The notes below the pieces were generated by a model. The model had not been told where the DNA came from, searched no databases, and saw only the letters and a list, made by a program, of their open reading frames with translations. From positions 1-64,000 of the forward strand of contig MPND01000020.1 of assembly GCA_002238855.1 (NCBI GenBank): a stretch of 64,000 bases of DNA, read 5' to 3'. Below are positions 25,153 to 34,462 of this stretch, in pieces. This DNA is from SAR202 cluster bacterium bin90. Lineage in GTDB: Bacteria > Chloroflexota > Dehalococcoidia > Lucifugimonadales > JADFKI01. The translations under genes and the position numbers were made by a program. Each line of letters begins with the position of its first letter. The first letter of the stretch is position 1.

Positions 25153-25656
25153 TTGGAACTCAGTGTAGCTACGATCAAAGAACTTAGAGAGATCACGGGC
25201 GCGGGCATTATGGACTGCAAGCGCGCGCTTGAGGAAACTTCGGGCGACATGGCAAAGGCTGAGGAGTTGCTCACTCAGCAGGGAATCGCCAGCGCCGTCA
25301 AAAAGGCTTCCCGCTCCACGGAAGAGGGCATTGTCGAGTCATATATTCACAGCGGTGGGCGCATCGGCGTCCTGCTCGAAGTGAATTGCGAGACCGACTT
25401 TGTCGCGCGTACCAACGACTTCAGGGAGCTTGCGCACGACATCGCGATGCAGGTTGCGGCGATGGCGCCTTCCTATGTAAGCGGCGATGAAGTGCCCGAT
25501 GGCGAAGATTCTGAAAGTGCCGAAACGGTACTGATGCATCAGCCCTTTATCAAAGACCCCTCCAAGTCCGTTCAGGAACTGGTCAATGAGGGCATCGGCA
25601 AGCTGGGCGAAAACATCCGCGTCCGGAGGTTCACCAGATTCTCGCTGGGGGAGTGA
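25153..25656 (+). CDS. tsf: Elongation factor Ts, short form
   Basis: A 167-residue EF-Ts, the nucleotide-exchange factor for EF-Tu. The UBA-like start [20 protein letters not shown] is diagnostic, and [19 protein letters not shown] is the core TDF motif whose Asp-Phe contacts EF-Tu. It is short compared with E. coli (283) because only one core subdomain is present, as in the Thermus-type short forms. It starts with TTG 25,153 (AGGTG upstream). The end [11 protein letters not shown] fits the family's C-terminus. It is 28 bases after rpsB and 7 before pyrH. Confidence 0.96.
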   Translation: MELSVATIKELREITGAGIMDCKRALEETSGDMAKAEELLTQQGIASAVKKASRSTEEGIVESYIHSGGRIGVLLEVNCETDFVARTNDFRELAHDIAMQVAAMAPSYVSGDEVPDGEDSESAETVLMHQPFIKDPSKSVQELVNEGIGKLGENIRVRRFTRFSLGE

Positions 25657-25663
25657 CGCACCA

Positions 25664-26404
25664 TTGCGGCGTGTCAGGACGAAGTACCCACGGGTATTGC
25701 TGAAACTGAGCGGTGAATCATTCACCGGCGAGCGGGGCTATGGCACTGACTCGGGTGCCGTCGCATTTATGGCCCAGCAGATTAGAAATATCTGTGAACT
25801 CGGCGTCCAGACGGGAATCGTTGTGGGCGGCGGCAATATTCTCAGGGGTTGGGAGGCGGAGTCGGAAGGCATGGACCGTTCAACTGCCGACTATGCGGGC
25901 ATGCTTGCGACTATCATCAACGCTCTCGCGCTGCAGGACGCCCTGGAGCGGCACCATGGTCTGGAAGTTCGTACCCAAAGCGCCATAACGGTTCAGCAGA
26001 TCGCGGAACCTTACATTCGGCGGCGCGCCATTCGTCACCTTGAAAAGGGCCGTGTGGTAATATTCGCCGGAGGTACTGGAAATCCGTTCATGACGACGGA
26101 CACGGCGGCAGCCCTCCGCTCGATTGAAATTGAAGCAAAAGTGCTTCTGATGGCGAAGAACAATGTGGATGGTATCTATGAGGCCGACCCGAACCTCTTT
26201 CCCGATGCGGCAAAGATCGATTTCATAACGCATCAGGAGGCATTGGAGAGGCGGCTCCGAGTTATGGACGCGACTGCGCTGTCGCTCTGCATGGACAACG
26301 ACCTGCCAATCATCGTATTTGACCTGTTTGAAACCGGAAGCATTGAGAAGATAATCGCTGGCGACCCAATGGGGTCTGTGGTTGCTTCGACCCCGGCGCC
26401 ATAA
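25664..26404 (+). CDS. pyrH: UMP kinase
   Basis: An amino-acid-kinase-fold UMP kinase that phosphorylates UMP to UDP. I choose TTG 25,664, seven bases after the tsf stop, because upstream in-frame codons belong to tsf and the family begins near [13 protein letters not shown]; this gives 246 residues, the usual length. Motifs are [32 protein letters not shown] (UMP-binding), [20 protein letters not shown] and [13 protein letters not shown]. It is the third gene of the operon, a common order rpsB-tsf-pyrH-frr. Confidence 0.96.
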   Translation: MRRVRTKYPRVLLKLSGESFTGERGYGTDSGAVAFMAQQIRNICELGVQTGIVVGGGNILRGWEAESEGMDRSTADYAGMLATIINALALQDALERHHGLEVRTQSAITVQQIAEPYIRRRAIRHLEKGRVVIFAGGTGNPFMTTDTAAALRSIEIEAKVLLMAKNNVDGIYEADPNLFPDAAKIDFITHQEALERRLRVMDATALSLCMDNDLPIIVFDLFETGSIEKIIAGDPMGSVVASTPAP

Positions 26405-26433
26405 AGCTTGCAAAGGCTATGGAGAGATCAACT

Positions 26434-26997
26434 ATGGCTACTGCTGATGAAGTGTTGCTGGAAACTGATGACAGGATGCAAAAGTCCGTCGAGGCTCTGA
26501 AGCGCGAACTGAACACCATACGGACAGGACGCGCCTCACCTGCCTTGGTCGAGACTCTTATGGTCGAGTACTACGGCGTTCCGACCCCCATGAATCAACT
26601 GGCTTCCATTTCGGTGCCCGAAGCCCGCGTGCTGATGATTCAGCCGTGGGACAGGCAGTCTATCAAGGATGTGGAACGAAGCCTCCTTATGTCCGACCTG
26701 GGGCTGACTCCCAACAACGACGGCACGGCAATTCGGCTCAATATCCCCGTACTGACCGAGGAGCGGCGAAGAGACCTCGTTAGGCTGGTAGGACGCAAGG
26801 TTGAAGACGGCCTCGTGTCGCTTCGCAATATACGCCGCGACAGTCAGGGAGAGTTCCGCTCGATGGAGAGGAACAAGGAGCTGTCCCAGGACGAAAGCCG
26901 CTACGCGCAGGAGCAGCTGCAGGAAATCACCGACGCCTTCTCCGGCCAGATGCAAGAAATGAAGCAGGAGAAGGAAGCAGAAGTCATGGAGGTATGA
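26434..26997 (+). CDS. frr: Ribosome recycling factor
   Basis: RRF splits post-termination ribosomes with EF-G. ATG 26,434 (GGAGAG 7 bases upstream) is favoured over an in-frame ATG 26,419 and gives 187 residues, near the E. coli length of 185. Family text includes ELNTIRTGRASPALVETLMV, YYGVPTPMNQLASISVPEAR, NDGTAIRLNIPVLTEERRRD and a helical C-terminus. It follows pyrH by 29 bases in the operon. Confidence 0.96.
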   Translation: MATADEVLLETDDRMQKSVEALKRELNTIRTGRASPALVETLMVEYYGVPTPMNQLASISVPEARVLMIQPWDRQSIKDVERSLLMSDLGLTPNNDGTAIRLNIPVLTEERRRDLVRLVGRKVEDGLVSLRNIRRDSQGEFRSMERNKELSQDESRYAQEQLQEITDAFSGQMQEMKQEKEAEVMEV

Positions 26998-27031
26998 GGC
27001 AGCGCACGCCTCTGAACGAAGGGCCACAAGA

Positions 27032-27769
27032 GTGGAACTGAAAACTTCTGCTGACACATCCGAACGCACTACTACGCTGAACTCTCCACCCACCCATGTC
27101 GCGATTATTATGGACGGCAATGGGCGCTGGGCTGCCAGTCATGGCAAGAGCCGCAGTGAAGGACACCGTGCGGGCACCGAAAATCTCCGTCGCATCATCG
27201 AGGCGTTCATCAGGCACGGTGTGAAGTGTCTGACGCTCTATGCCTTCTCGACGGAAAACTGGGACCGCCCCCCGGATGAAGTCAACACCCTCCTTGAGAT
27301 AGTGAACGAAGTCATTCGCAGTGAGGTCCAAGTACTTCACCGCGAGGACATACGGCTGCGACACATCGGCAGAATTGACCGCCTCTCCCCGCAACTGCGC
27401 CGCTCGATTTGCGAGAGCATTGAGCTTACCAAGCACAACTCGCGAATGACCCTCTGCGTGGCATTCGATTACGGCGGTAGGGCAGAGATTATCGATGCCG
27501 TGCGCTCCATGATCACCGACGGGGTCCAGCCCGAAGATGTCAGCGAGGACATGCTCCGTCGATATATGTACACAAACGGAATGCCCGATCCCGACCTGAT
27601 CATTCGCACCTCGGGAGAGCAGCGACTGAGCAATTTCCTGATATGGCAGGCCGCCTATGCCGAGTACTACACTACACCCGTTTACTGGCCCGATTTCGAC
27701 GAGACCGAGGTCGAAAAGGCGCTTGAGGCGTACGCAAGCCGTAAGAGGCGCTTTGGCAAAGTGCTGTAA
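27032..27769 (+). CDS. uppS: Isoprenyl transferase (undecaprenyl diphosphate synthase type)
   Basis: A cis-prenyltransferase of 245 residues (GTG start) that adds isopentenyl units to make the C50-C55 lipid carrier. The catalytic aspartate is in HVAIIMDGNGRWA. GHRAGTENLRRIIEAFIRHG, LTLYAFSTENWDRPPDEV, the segment VAFDYGGRAEIIDAV, and PDPDLIIRTSGEQRLSNFL with WQAAYAEYY complete the signature. It sits 34 bases after frr and just before cdsA, dxr and ispG, linking precursor supply and use. Confidence 0.96.
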   Translation: MELKTSADTSERTTTLNSPPTHVAIIMDGNGRWAASHGKSRSEGHRAGTENLRRIIEAFIRHGVKCLTLYAFSTENWDRPPDEVNTLLEIVNEVIRSEVQVLHREDIRLRHIGRIDRLSPQLRRSICESIELTKHNSRMTLCVAFDYGGRAEIIDAVRSMITDGVQPEDVSEDMLRRYMYTNGMPDPDLIIRTSGEQRLSNFLIWQAAYAEYYTTPVYWPDFDETEVEKALEAYASRKRRFGKVL

Positions 27770-27796
27770 GTCCTTGCCAAACTTCAAGGGGGTAGT

Positions 27797-28630
27797 GTGT
27801 CCACGAGACTAGCCAGCGCCGCGGTAGGACTGCCCATTCTTCTCGGCGCCGTCTGGTTCGGTTCATTCTGGTTCGCCGGCATAGTCTTTGTCGCGGCTGC
27901 GATTGCAGTACTTGAACTGACTCGCCTCTCCAGGCTGTGGGGCGACAACTTTCACCCCGCCTTCCCGCTCATACTGACTATGCTCATGCTCGTGCCCGGC
28001 CTCAGTCGCGCGCTCGGCAGAAGTCCGGAGGGGAATGCCCTATTCTTGGACATTGCCGCTATTGTCCTCTGTCCACTGGCGGGATGGGTCCTGGGCAGCG
28101 GTCGCAAGCTTCGCATGTTTGACTCATTGCCGGTCATGATTCTCAGGATCGGCATCTATCTGGGACTCTCGCTCTACTTCGCGCTTCAGATCCGCTTTCT
28201 TGAGGACGGGCGTGAATGGACGCTGCTACTGTTGCTGGTCGTGTTCGCCACCGACACTTCCGCATATCTGGTAGGTCGGGCGATAGGCCGCACCCCTCTT
28301 GCCCCGACAATCAGCCCCAACAAGACCCGCGAAGGTGCAGTGGCAGGACTTGTCGGTGCCGTCGTCGCGAGCGTTCTCGCTAACAACCTGCTGGGGTTGG
28401 ATGCTATAATGTGGGAAGCCGCTGCACTCGGTGTCATCATTGGAGTGCTGGGGCAATTGGGAGACCTTGCTGAATCGAGACTTAAGCGGAAGGCGGAAGT
28501 GAAGGATTCGGGGTGGCTTATTCCCGGGCACGGGGGGATTCTCGACAGGCTCGACTCCATTCTGTTCGCATTGCCCGCAACACACCTCTTCATAATATGG
28601 GAAGTACAACAAAAGGGCTTGCTGTCCTAG
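27797..28630 (+). CDS. cdsA: Phosphatidate cytidylyltransferase
   Basis: A 277-residue integral membrane enzyme making CDP-diacylglycerol from phosphatidate and CTP, the branch point of phospholipid synthesis. Several hydrophobic segments lead to FATDTSAYLVGRAIGRTPLA and SPNKTREGAVAG, and the C-terminal signature is ESRLKRKAEVKDSGWLIPGH followed by GGILDRLDS. The GTG start has AAGGGGG upstream. The 3' end overlaps dxr by 34 bases. Confidence 0.95.
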   Translation: MSTRLASAAVGLPILLGAVWFGSFWFAGIVFVAAAIAVLELTRLSRLWGDNFHPAFPLILTMLMLVPGLSRALGRSPEGNALFLDIAAIVLCPLAGWVLGSGRKLRMFDSLPVMILRIGIYLGLSLYFALQIRFLEDGREWTLLLLLVVFATDTSAYLVGRAIGRTPLAPTISPNKTREGAVAGLVGAVVASVLANNLLGLDAIMWEAAALGVIIGVLGQLGDLAESRLKRKAEVKDSGWLIPGHGGILDRLDSILFALPATHLFIIWEVQQKGLLS

Positions 28631-29739
28631 GCTCCACCGGCTCAATCGGTACCCAAACGCTCGACATCGTACGCACTTTTCCCGATGACTTCAGCGTTGT
28701 GGGACTTGCCGCGCGCAGAAGCCATCGCCTTCTTGAACAGCAGGTTCGAGAGTTTCGTCCTTCTATGGCATATTGCGAGGGCAGCGATTACGAAAAGGCA
28801 TTCCTACAAGAATTGGACTGTGCCGGCACCGAAATAGACGAGATCGCCGCCAGCCCGGATGTGGACATAGTCGTCGCGGCAACCTCCGGCGATGTCGCAG
28901 TTCCCGCAACATTCGCCGGTATCGAGGCAGGCAAGGACATCGCCCTCGCCAACAAGGAAACTGTGGTTATAGCAGGTGACTTGGTCACTCAGGCAGCGCG
29001 AGAAAGCAACGTATCCCTCCTGCCCTTGGACAGTGAGCCTAACGCAATCTGGCAGTGCCTGCGTGGTGAGGACAAGGCCGTTTCAAAACTGATAATCACC
29101 GCATCGGGAGGAGCGTTCCGCAACACGCCGCTGGACAGCCTCGCCGATGTCACCAACGAACAGGCGCTGCGGCACCCCACATGGCAGATGGGCGCGAAAA
29201 TAACCGTGGACTCCGCCACTATGATGAACAAGGCTTTCGAGGTCATCGAGGCGCACTGGCTCTTCGGCGTTCCATGGGAAGACATTGACGTCGTCATCCA
29301 CCCTCAAAGCATGATTCACTCCATGGTCGAGTTCGTGGACGGCTCCGTGAAAGCTCAGATAAGTCCGCCTGACATGCGCCTTCCGATTCAGTATGCGCTG
29401 TTCTACCCGCGCCGCCTGCACAACGCGGCAATCAAGTCGTTCAATCCGGTTGCCACGGGCACCCTAAGCTTTGAGCCGCTTGATGCGGACCGTTACCCCT
29501 GCTTCCACCTCGCTCTCGAAGTGGCACAGCGTGGGGGAACATGGCCCGCCGCGCTCTGCGGCGCTGATGATGCGGCGGTCGAACTCTTTCTCGCCGGCAA
29601 GATTGGCTTCATGGAGATAAAAGAAGTGATAGCCGAAGCCCTCCGTGACCATCGCAGCATCGAAGAGCCAACATTGCAAGACGCGCTCACCGCCGCCGCA
29701 ACCACGCGCACTCGCGCTGCCGGCATTGTGGGGGTGTAG
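28597..29739 (+). CDS. dxr: 1-deoxy-D-xylulose 5-phosphate reductoisomerase
   Basis: A 380-residue MEP-pathway enzyme converting DXP to MEP with NADPH. The start ATG 28,597 lies inside cdsA (34-base overlap) and directly precedes the family opening KGLAVLGSTGSIGTQTLDIV with the NADPH-binding GSTGSIG. Also seen are LANKETVVIAGDLV, SGGAFRNTPLDSL and HPTWQMGAKITVDSATMMNK. The usual DSEH of the metal/substrate site reads DSEPNAIW, with Pro for His, a difference worth noting although the rest is intact. rseP follows 4 bases after the stop. Confidence 0.95.
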   Translation: MGSTTKGLAVLGSTGSIGTQTLDIVRTFPDDFSVVGLAARRSHRLLEQQVREFRPSMAYCEGSDYEKAFLQELDCAGTEIDEIAASPDVDIVVAATSGDVAVPATFAGIEAGKDIALANKETVVIAGDLVTQAARESNVSLLPLDSEPNAIWQCLRGEDKAVSKLIITASGGAFRNTPLDSLADVTNEQALRHPTWQMGAKITVDSATMMNKAFEVIEAHWLFGVPWEDIDVVIHPQSMIHSMVEFVDGSVKAQISPPDMRLPIQYALFYPRRLHNAAIKSFNPVATGTLSFEPLDADRYPCFHLALEVAQRGGTWPAALCGADDAAVELFLAGKIGFMEIKEVIAEALRDHRSIEEPTLQDALTAAATTRTRAAGIVGV

Positions 29740-29743
29740 GTTC

Positions 29744-31447
29744 GTGTTCGGACTTCCCGCATGGCTTCTGGTCTTTCCCGTCCTGGGGTTCTTAGTATTT
29801 ATCCACGAGATGGGTCATTTTCTGACCGCCAAGTGGTTCGGCATAACGGTCAAGGAATTCGGATTCGGATTCCCACCCAGGCTCGTCGGACTGCGCTTTT
29901 CGCCCGGTGGCACCATTTACTCGATCAACTGGATTCCACTCGGCGGCTTCGTGCGCATGGTCGGCGAGCATGGCGAAGCCATTGAAGAGGGCAGATACGT
30001 CCGCCAGAAGCCTGAGAAGAATGTAATTCTGGTGCGCGGTCGCCATAGCTATCCCGACTTCTACGGACTGTTCGCCGTCCCCCGCGACGCCTCACAGGAA
30101 GACATCCGCAGGTCGTATGTTGAGCTGGTAGAACTCATCAACCTGAGAGAACCCGAGCGCCGCGACAGAATGCTGCACACACTGCAGATTGCGTACAGTG
30201 AGCTGTCCAACACCGAAAAACGCGCCGCATACGACGAGCTTATCAAGGATGTAGAAATGGAACCGGCTGACCCGCCGGACTTCTACGGACTGCTTGAAGT
30301 CCCCTCGACGGCTACTCAGGAAGAGATCGACGAGGGCTATCAGGAACTTGAGGACCTGATAAACGAGAAGAAGCCCGATAATCGTGCCGGACTCATCAGG
30401 TACGCCAAACACGCGCACTCCGTACTGTCGGACTCTGAGTCGCGCGCTTACTATGACCGTCGCCTGAGCGCGATTACGCCGAAGGAAGTCAGCTTTGCCA
30501 CCCAGAGCGTCCTGAAGCGCGCCATCGTCCTCTGCGCTGGGTCGGCAGTGAACCTGGTATTCCCCATTATCGTATTCAGCGTGATGTTTGCGCTGCCTCA
30601 CGACGTACCAAGCGGTCGTGTGGTAATCACCGCGGTCGCCCCCGACTCCCCCGCTGAGCAGGCAGGGCTGACCTCGGGTGACACTGTCGTCGCCGTCAAC
30701 GGCAACACACTCGACACTCACGCGGATCTCATGCAGGAAGTCATATCCAGCATTGGCGAGCCCGCCGAACTTACGATACAGCGTGGCGTGTTCATCACGG
30801 GCAATCCGGCCCCGCAGCCGACGTCTGGCAGCAACGAAATCGTAACGATTGTGCCGCGCGTAAGACCGCCGGAATTGCAGGTCGTTGACCAGGTCGTTGA
30901 CCCCACTCGTCAGGTATCCCTCGCCGACGCCAGGCGATACAATTCCAACTTGCAGGTCGGCGACACCATGACGCAGGGAGCTATGGGCGTCATGATTGGC
31001 ACATTTGAAACGCAGATGGTGGAGCGCGACTTCTCCGTCATCCAGGCGATTCCGATGTCCTTCCAGCAGATGTGGGATGTGCTTACACTAACGCGCACCA
31101 GCATAGTGCGATGGGCTTCGGGCGGCCCCGACCCCGGACTGTCCGGCCCTGTTGGCATTGCGCGAGTAACCGGACAGGTGGCGGAAATAGGTATATCGCC
31201 GCTCCTCCAACTGACGGCAATCATCAGCATCAGCCTGGGCATCGTAAACCTGCTGCCCATACCGGCGCTCGATGGCGGCAGGCTCATGTTCGTCGTTATA
31301 GAGTTCCTGCGCGGCGGCAAGCCAATCTCGCCAAGACGCGAGGGCATGGCGCACCTGATCGGATTCCTTGTGCTCATCGGCCTCATAGTGGTCGTGAGCT
31401 ACTTCGACATCGTAAGGCTCATCAACGGAGACAGCATCATTCCGTAG
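29744..31447 (+). CDS. rseP: RseP-type site-2 protease with two J-like inserts
   Basis: A 567-residue membrane zinc metalloprotease starting at GTG 29,744, four bases after dxr. HEMGH (21-25) is the zinc motif in the first membrane segment and NLLPIPALDGGR (Asp about 510) supplies the third ligand. A PDZ domain (about 287-367) contains VAPDSPAEQAGLTSGDTVVA. Unusually, residues about 103-240 hold two tandem J-domain-like repeats: YPDFYGLFAVPRDASQEDIR...EKRAAYD and PDFYGLLEVPSTATQEEID...ESRAYYD. Neither has the HPD tripeptide needed to stimulate Hsp70. Site-2 proteases cut anti-sigma factors and signal remnants within the membrane. The J-like pair may recruit substrate or partner. Confidence 0.93.
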   Translation: MFGLPAWLLVFPVLGFLVFIHEMGHFLTAKWFGITVKEFGFGFPPRLVGLRFSPGGTIYSINWIPLGGFVRMVGEHGEAIEEGRYVRQKPEKNVILVRGRHSYPDFYGLFAVPRDASQEDIRRSYVELVELINLREPERRDRMLHTLQIAYSELSNTEKRAAYDELIKDVEMEPADPPDFYGLLEVPSTATQEEIDEGYQELEDLINEKKPDNRAGLIRYAKHAHSVLSDSESRAYYDRRLSAITPKEVSFATQSVLKRAIVLCAGSAVNLVFPIIVFSVMFALPHDVPSGRVVITAVAPDSPAEQAGLTSGDTVVAVNGNTLDTHADLMQEVISSIGEPAELTIQRGVFITGNPAPQPTSGSNEIVTIVPRVRPPELQVVDQVVDPTRQVSLADARRYNSNLQVGDTMTQGAMGVMIGTFETQMVERDFSVIQAIPMSFQQMWDVLTLTRTSIVRWASGGPDPGLSGPVGIARVTGQVAEIGISPLLQLTAIISISLGIVNLLPIPALDGGRLMFVVIEFLRGGKPISPRREGMAHLIGFLVLIGLIVVVSYFDIVRLINGDSIIP

Positions 31448-31517
31448 TGGATGCCCAGAGTGGGTGCCAGTATTGGAAGCAGATAGTGATTCACCGTAAC
31501 GGATGCGGAGACAGAGA

Positions 31518-32666
31518 ATGCAAAAGCGACGTGTAACTAAGCCGGTCTATGTAGGCGACGTCAAGATTGGCGGTGACGCGCCCGTTACCGTTCAGTCGAT
31601 GACAAAGACTGACACGCGCGATGTCGCTGCCACCGTGCGGCAGATTCGCGAAGTCGAGGAAGCAGGCGGCGAGATAATACGCTGTGCCGTGCCAGACATG
31701 GAAGCGGCAAAGGCGCTCGCCGAAATCAAGAAGCAGATAAACATCCCACTCATCGCAGACATCCACTTCCACTACCAGTTGGCTTTGGAATCCTTGAAGA
31801 GCGGCGTGGACTGCCTTCGCCTTAACCCCGGAAATATCCGCGACCGCGAAAAAGTTGAAGCGGTTGTGCTGGAAGCAAAGGTAAGGCAGGTGCCTATTCG
31901 CATCGGCGTCAACTTCGGCAGCTTGCCTCCGGTTGGCGGCATCGGTCTTACTCGCGGCCTGTCTCGCCACACGGACGGCGTGAATATGCTGCCCAAGGTG
32001 GGCGAAGCATCCGAAGGCGAGTACACCGTTGTTGACCACATGGTTCAGACCGGACTCTGGGAAATAGGCATCCTCGAAGACCTCGACTTCGACCTCATCA
32101 AGATTTCTCTCAAAGCCTTTGACATTGATACCACCGTCGAGGCATACAAGAGGCTCGGGAAGATGGTGCCATACCCGTTCCACCTTGGGATCACCGAGGC
32201 GGGCACCGCCAGGTCCGGCAGCATTCGCAGCGCCATTGGGCTCGGCATGCTGCTCTACGAAGGCATCGGTGACACCATCCGCGTCTCCCTTAGCGACGAC
32301 CCGTGCGAAGAGATTTACACCGGCATGGAAATCTTGAAAGCGCTCGAACTCCGCAAGGAAGGCACCACGCTCGTCGCCTGTCCAAGTTGCGGCAGGGCGG
32401 ACGTGGATGTGCGCGCCTTAGCCAACAATGTCGATGAGCTATTGAAGAGTATCAAGTCTCCAATTAAGGTCGCCGTCATGGGCTGTGAGGTCAACGGACC
32501 CGGCGAGGCGAAAGACGCCGATGTAGGCATTGCCGCCGGCGCAGGCAGGGCAATTATCTTCCGCAAGGGACAGAAGGCTCGCATCGTGGACGAAGCCGAC
32601 ATGCTCGGCGCCCTGATGGAAGAAGTGCGCCAGGTGGAATCGGAAATGGTCGGCGCACAGGCCTGA
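31518..32666 (+). CDS. ispG: 4-hydroxy-3-methylbut-2-enyl diphosphate synthase
   Basis: A [4Fe-4S] enzyme of the MEP pathway, 382 residues from ATG 31,518 (GGAG 6 bases before; an in-frame ATG 31,503 is less well placed). The N-terminus has VYVGDVKIGGDAPVTVQSMT and the TIM-barrel text PLIADIHFHYQLALES and CLRLNPGNI. The C-terminal domain supplies the cluster cysteines in VACPSCGRADVDV and VMGCEVNGPGEAKDADVGIA. With dxr and uppS it completes an isoprenoid set in this operon. Confidence 0.96.
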   Translation: MQKRRVTKPVYVGDVKIGGDAPVTVQSMTKTDTRDVAATVRQIREVEEAGGEIIRCAVPDMEAAKALAEIKKQINIPLIADIHFHYQLALESLKSGVDCLRLNPGNIRDREKVEAVVLEAKVRQVPIRIGVNFGSLPPVGGIGLTRGLSRHTDGVNMLPKVGEASEGEYTVVDHMVQTGLWEIGILEDLDFDLIKISLKAFDIDTTVEAYKRLGKMVPYPFHLGITEAGTARSGSIRSAIGLGMLLYEGIGDTIRVSLSDDPCEEIYTGMEILKALELRKEGTTLVACPSCGRADVDVRALANNVDELLKSIKSPIKVAVMGCEVNGPGEAKDADVGIAAGAGRAIIFRKGQKARIVDEADMLGALMEEVRQVESEMVGAQA

Positions 32667-32761
32667 TGCACTTGGATTGCCAAGAGGGGAAAGCGCCCCG
32701 GTACTAGCATCAAATTAACATAACACCAAACGAATTGTGATTTACAGGTTGTGATTAAAAT

Positions 32762-34462
32762 ATGCGAATGTCCAGAATGTTCGGCAAGACCCTGCGGAAC
32801 GATCCAACAGAGGCAGAGCTTGCAAGCCATCGTCTGATGCTCCGCGCAGGCATGATCTACCAGGCGTCAGCAGGCATCTATAGCTACATGCCCCTCGCGC
32901 TCCGCTCGCTTCGAAAAATCGAGCAGATCATTCGAGAGGAAATGGATGCTGCGGGCGCTCAGGAAGTTCAGATGTCCGCCCTCCAGCCGCTCGAGTTCTG
33001 GGATCTGTCCGGTCGTAGTGAGGCGATGGGCAGCGAACTATTCCGGCTGCACGACCGCCGCGAGCGTCCTCTCGTGCTCGCGCCCACTCACGAAGAGCTG
33101 CTGACCTACATGGTCAAGGCCAATGTCCACAGCTACCGCGATCTGCCGCTTATCATCTACCAGATACAGACTAAGTTCCGCGACGAGCCTCGTCCGCGCG
33201 GCGGCCTCATTCGAGTGCGCGAATTCGACATGAAAGACGCTTATAGCTTCGATGTTGACCAAGATGGACTAGATGTCAGCTACGACGCGATGGCGCAGGC
33301 GTATCGCAACATATTCAGCCGTTGCGGGCTGGAGACGATCGAGGTTGAGGCAGACAGCGGCGCCATCGGCGGCAAGGACTCCACCGAGTTCATTCTCGTC
33401 GCCGGCGCGGGCGAAGACACCGTTGTCATCTGCCCCTCCGGCGACTATGCAGCCAACGCAGAGAAGGCCGTATTCGCAAAGCCGCAGCAAGATACCGAGC
33501 CGCTACTCCCCATCGAGGAAGAGCACACACCCGGCATCAAGACGATCGAAGAGCTCTGCGATTTCCTCAACGAGAGCCCGCGGAAGACCCTCAAGGCGGT
33601 CTTCTACATGGCTGCCGGTGAGTTGGTTTTCGTTGTCATTCGTGGCGATCTTGAAGTGAACGAAATCAAGCTCTCCAATGTGCTCGGTGGCGCGCCCGAC
33701 CTGCGCCTCGCCTCACCCGAAGAGGTGAGCGCGCACGGCATCACTGCAGGCTCCGCGTCCCCAATTGGACTCACTGGCATTAAAGTGGTCGCCGACGATT
33801 CCGTTGACATGGGTTCAAACTTCCTGGCAGGTGCCAACAAGCCCGACTACCATGTGCGCAACGCAAATCACCACCGCGACTTCGAGGCGGACATCGTTGA
33901 CGACATTGCGCTCGCTCAGCCGGGCGACTCCTGCGAAAAGTGCGGGACCCAGCTGGAAATGAGGCGGGGCATCGAAGTAGGGCACATCTTCAAGCTCGGA
34001 ACCCGTTACAGCGATGTGCTTGAAGCGCACTACCCCGACGAAAGCGGCGAACCCCACCTCATCCTAATGGGCTGCTACGGCATCGGTGTCGGACGCCTGC
34101 TAGGTGCGGCAATAGAGCAGAACCACGATGAAAACGGCATGGTCCTGCCGGCAACCATCGCACCTTACGATGTCTCGCTGGTCGCCCTGAACATGCAGAA
34201 CGAGACAGTCGCGCAGTCCGCTCAGGCGCTATACGACGAGCTGCGAAGTGCAGGGCTTGAAGTGCTATTCGATGACAGGAACGAGTCGGCAGGCGTAAAG
34301 TTCAATGACGCCGACCTCATAGGCTTGCCGGTTCGTCTTGTAGTGAGTCAGCGTAACATCCGTGAGGGCGTGGTGGAAGCCAAGCCCAGATCGTCGTCCG
34401 ACGCGGAGACCGTCGCCGCGGCGGATGTCGTGGGCAAGGTCAAGTCCATGCTGGCAGGCTAG
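32762..34462 (+). CDS. proS: Prolyl-tRNA synthetase, bacterial type with editing domain
   Basis: A 566-residue class II synthetase. Motif 1 region: LMLRAGMIYQASAGIYSYMP; motif 2: FRDEPRPRGGLIRVREFDMK; motif 3: GCYGIGVGRLLGAAIEQN. Between motifs 2 and 3, residues about 240-390, lies a YbaK/INS-type editing insertion (TPGIKTIEELCDFLNESPRK...VVIRGDLEVNEIKL) that clears Ala-tRNA-Pro. The C-terminal anticodon domain ends the protein. It is 95 bases after ispG and overlaps the next, convergent gene by 4 bases. Confidence 0.96.
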   Translation: MRMSRMFGKTLRNDPTEAELASHRLMLRAGMIYQASAGIYSYMPLALRSLRKIEQIIREEMDAAGAQEVQMSALQPLEFWDLSGRSEAMGSELFRLHDRRERPLVLAPTHEELLTYMVKANVHSYRDLPLIIYQIQTKFRDEPRPRGGLIRVREFDMKDAYSFDVDQDGLDVSYDAMAQAYRNIFSRCGLETIEVEADSGAIGGKDSTEFILVAGAGEDTVVICPSGDYAANAEKAVFAKPQQDTEPLLPIEEEHTPGIKTIEELCDFLNESPRKTLKAVFYMAAGELVFVVIRGDLEVNEIKLSNVLGGAPDLRLASPEEVSAHGITAGSASPIGLTGIKVVADDSVDMGSNFLAGANKPDYHVRNANHHRDFEADIVDDIALAQPGDSCEKCGTQLEMRRGIEVGHIFKLGTRYSDVLEAHYPDESGEPHLILMGCYGIGVGRLLGAAIEQNHDENGMVLPATIAPYDVSLVALNMQNETVAQSAQALYDELRSAGLEVLFDDRNESAGVKFNDADLIGLPVRLVVSQRNIREGVVEAKPRSSSDAETVAAADVVGKVKSMLAG

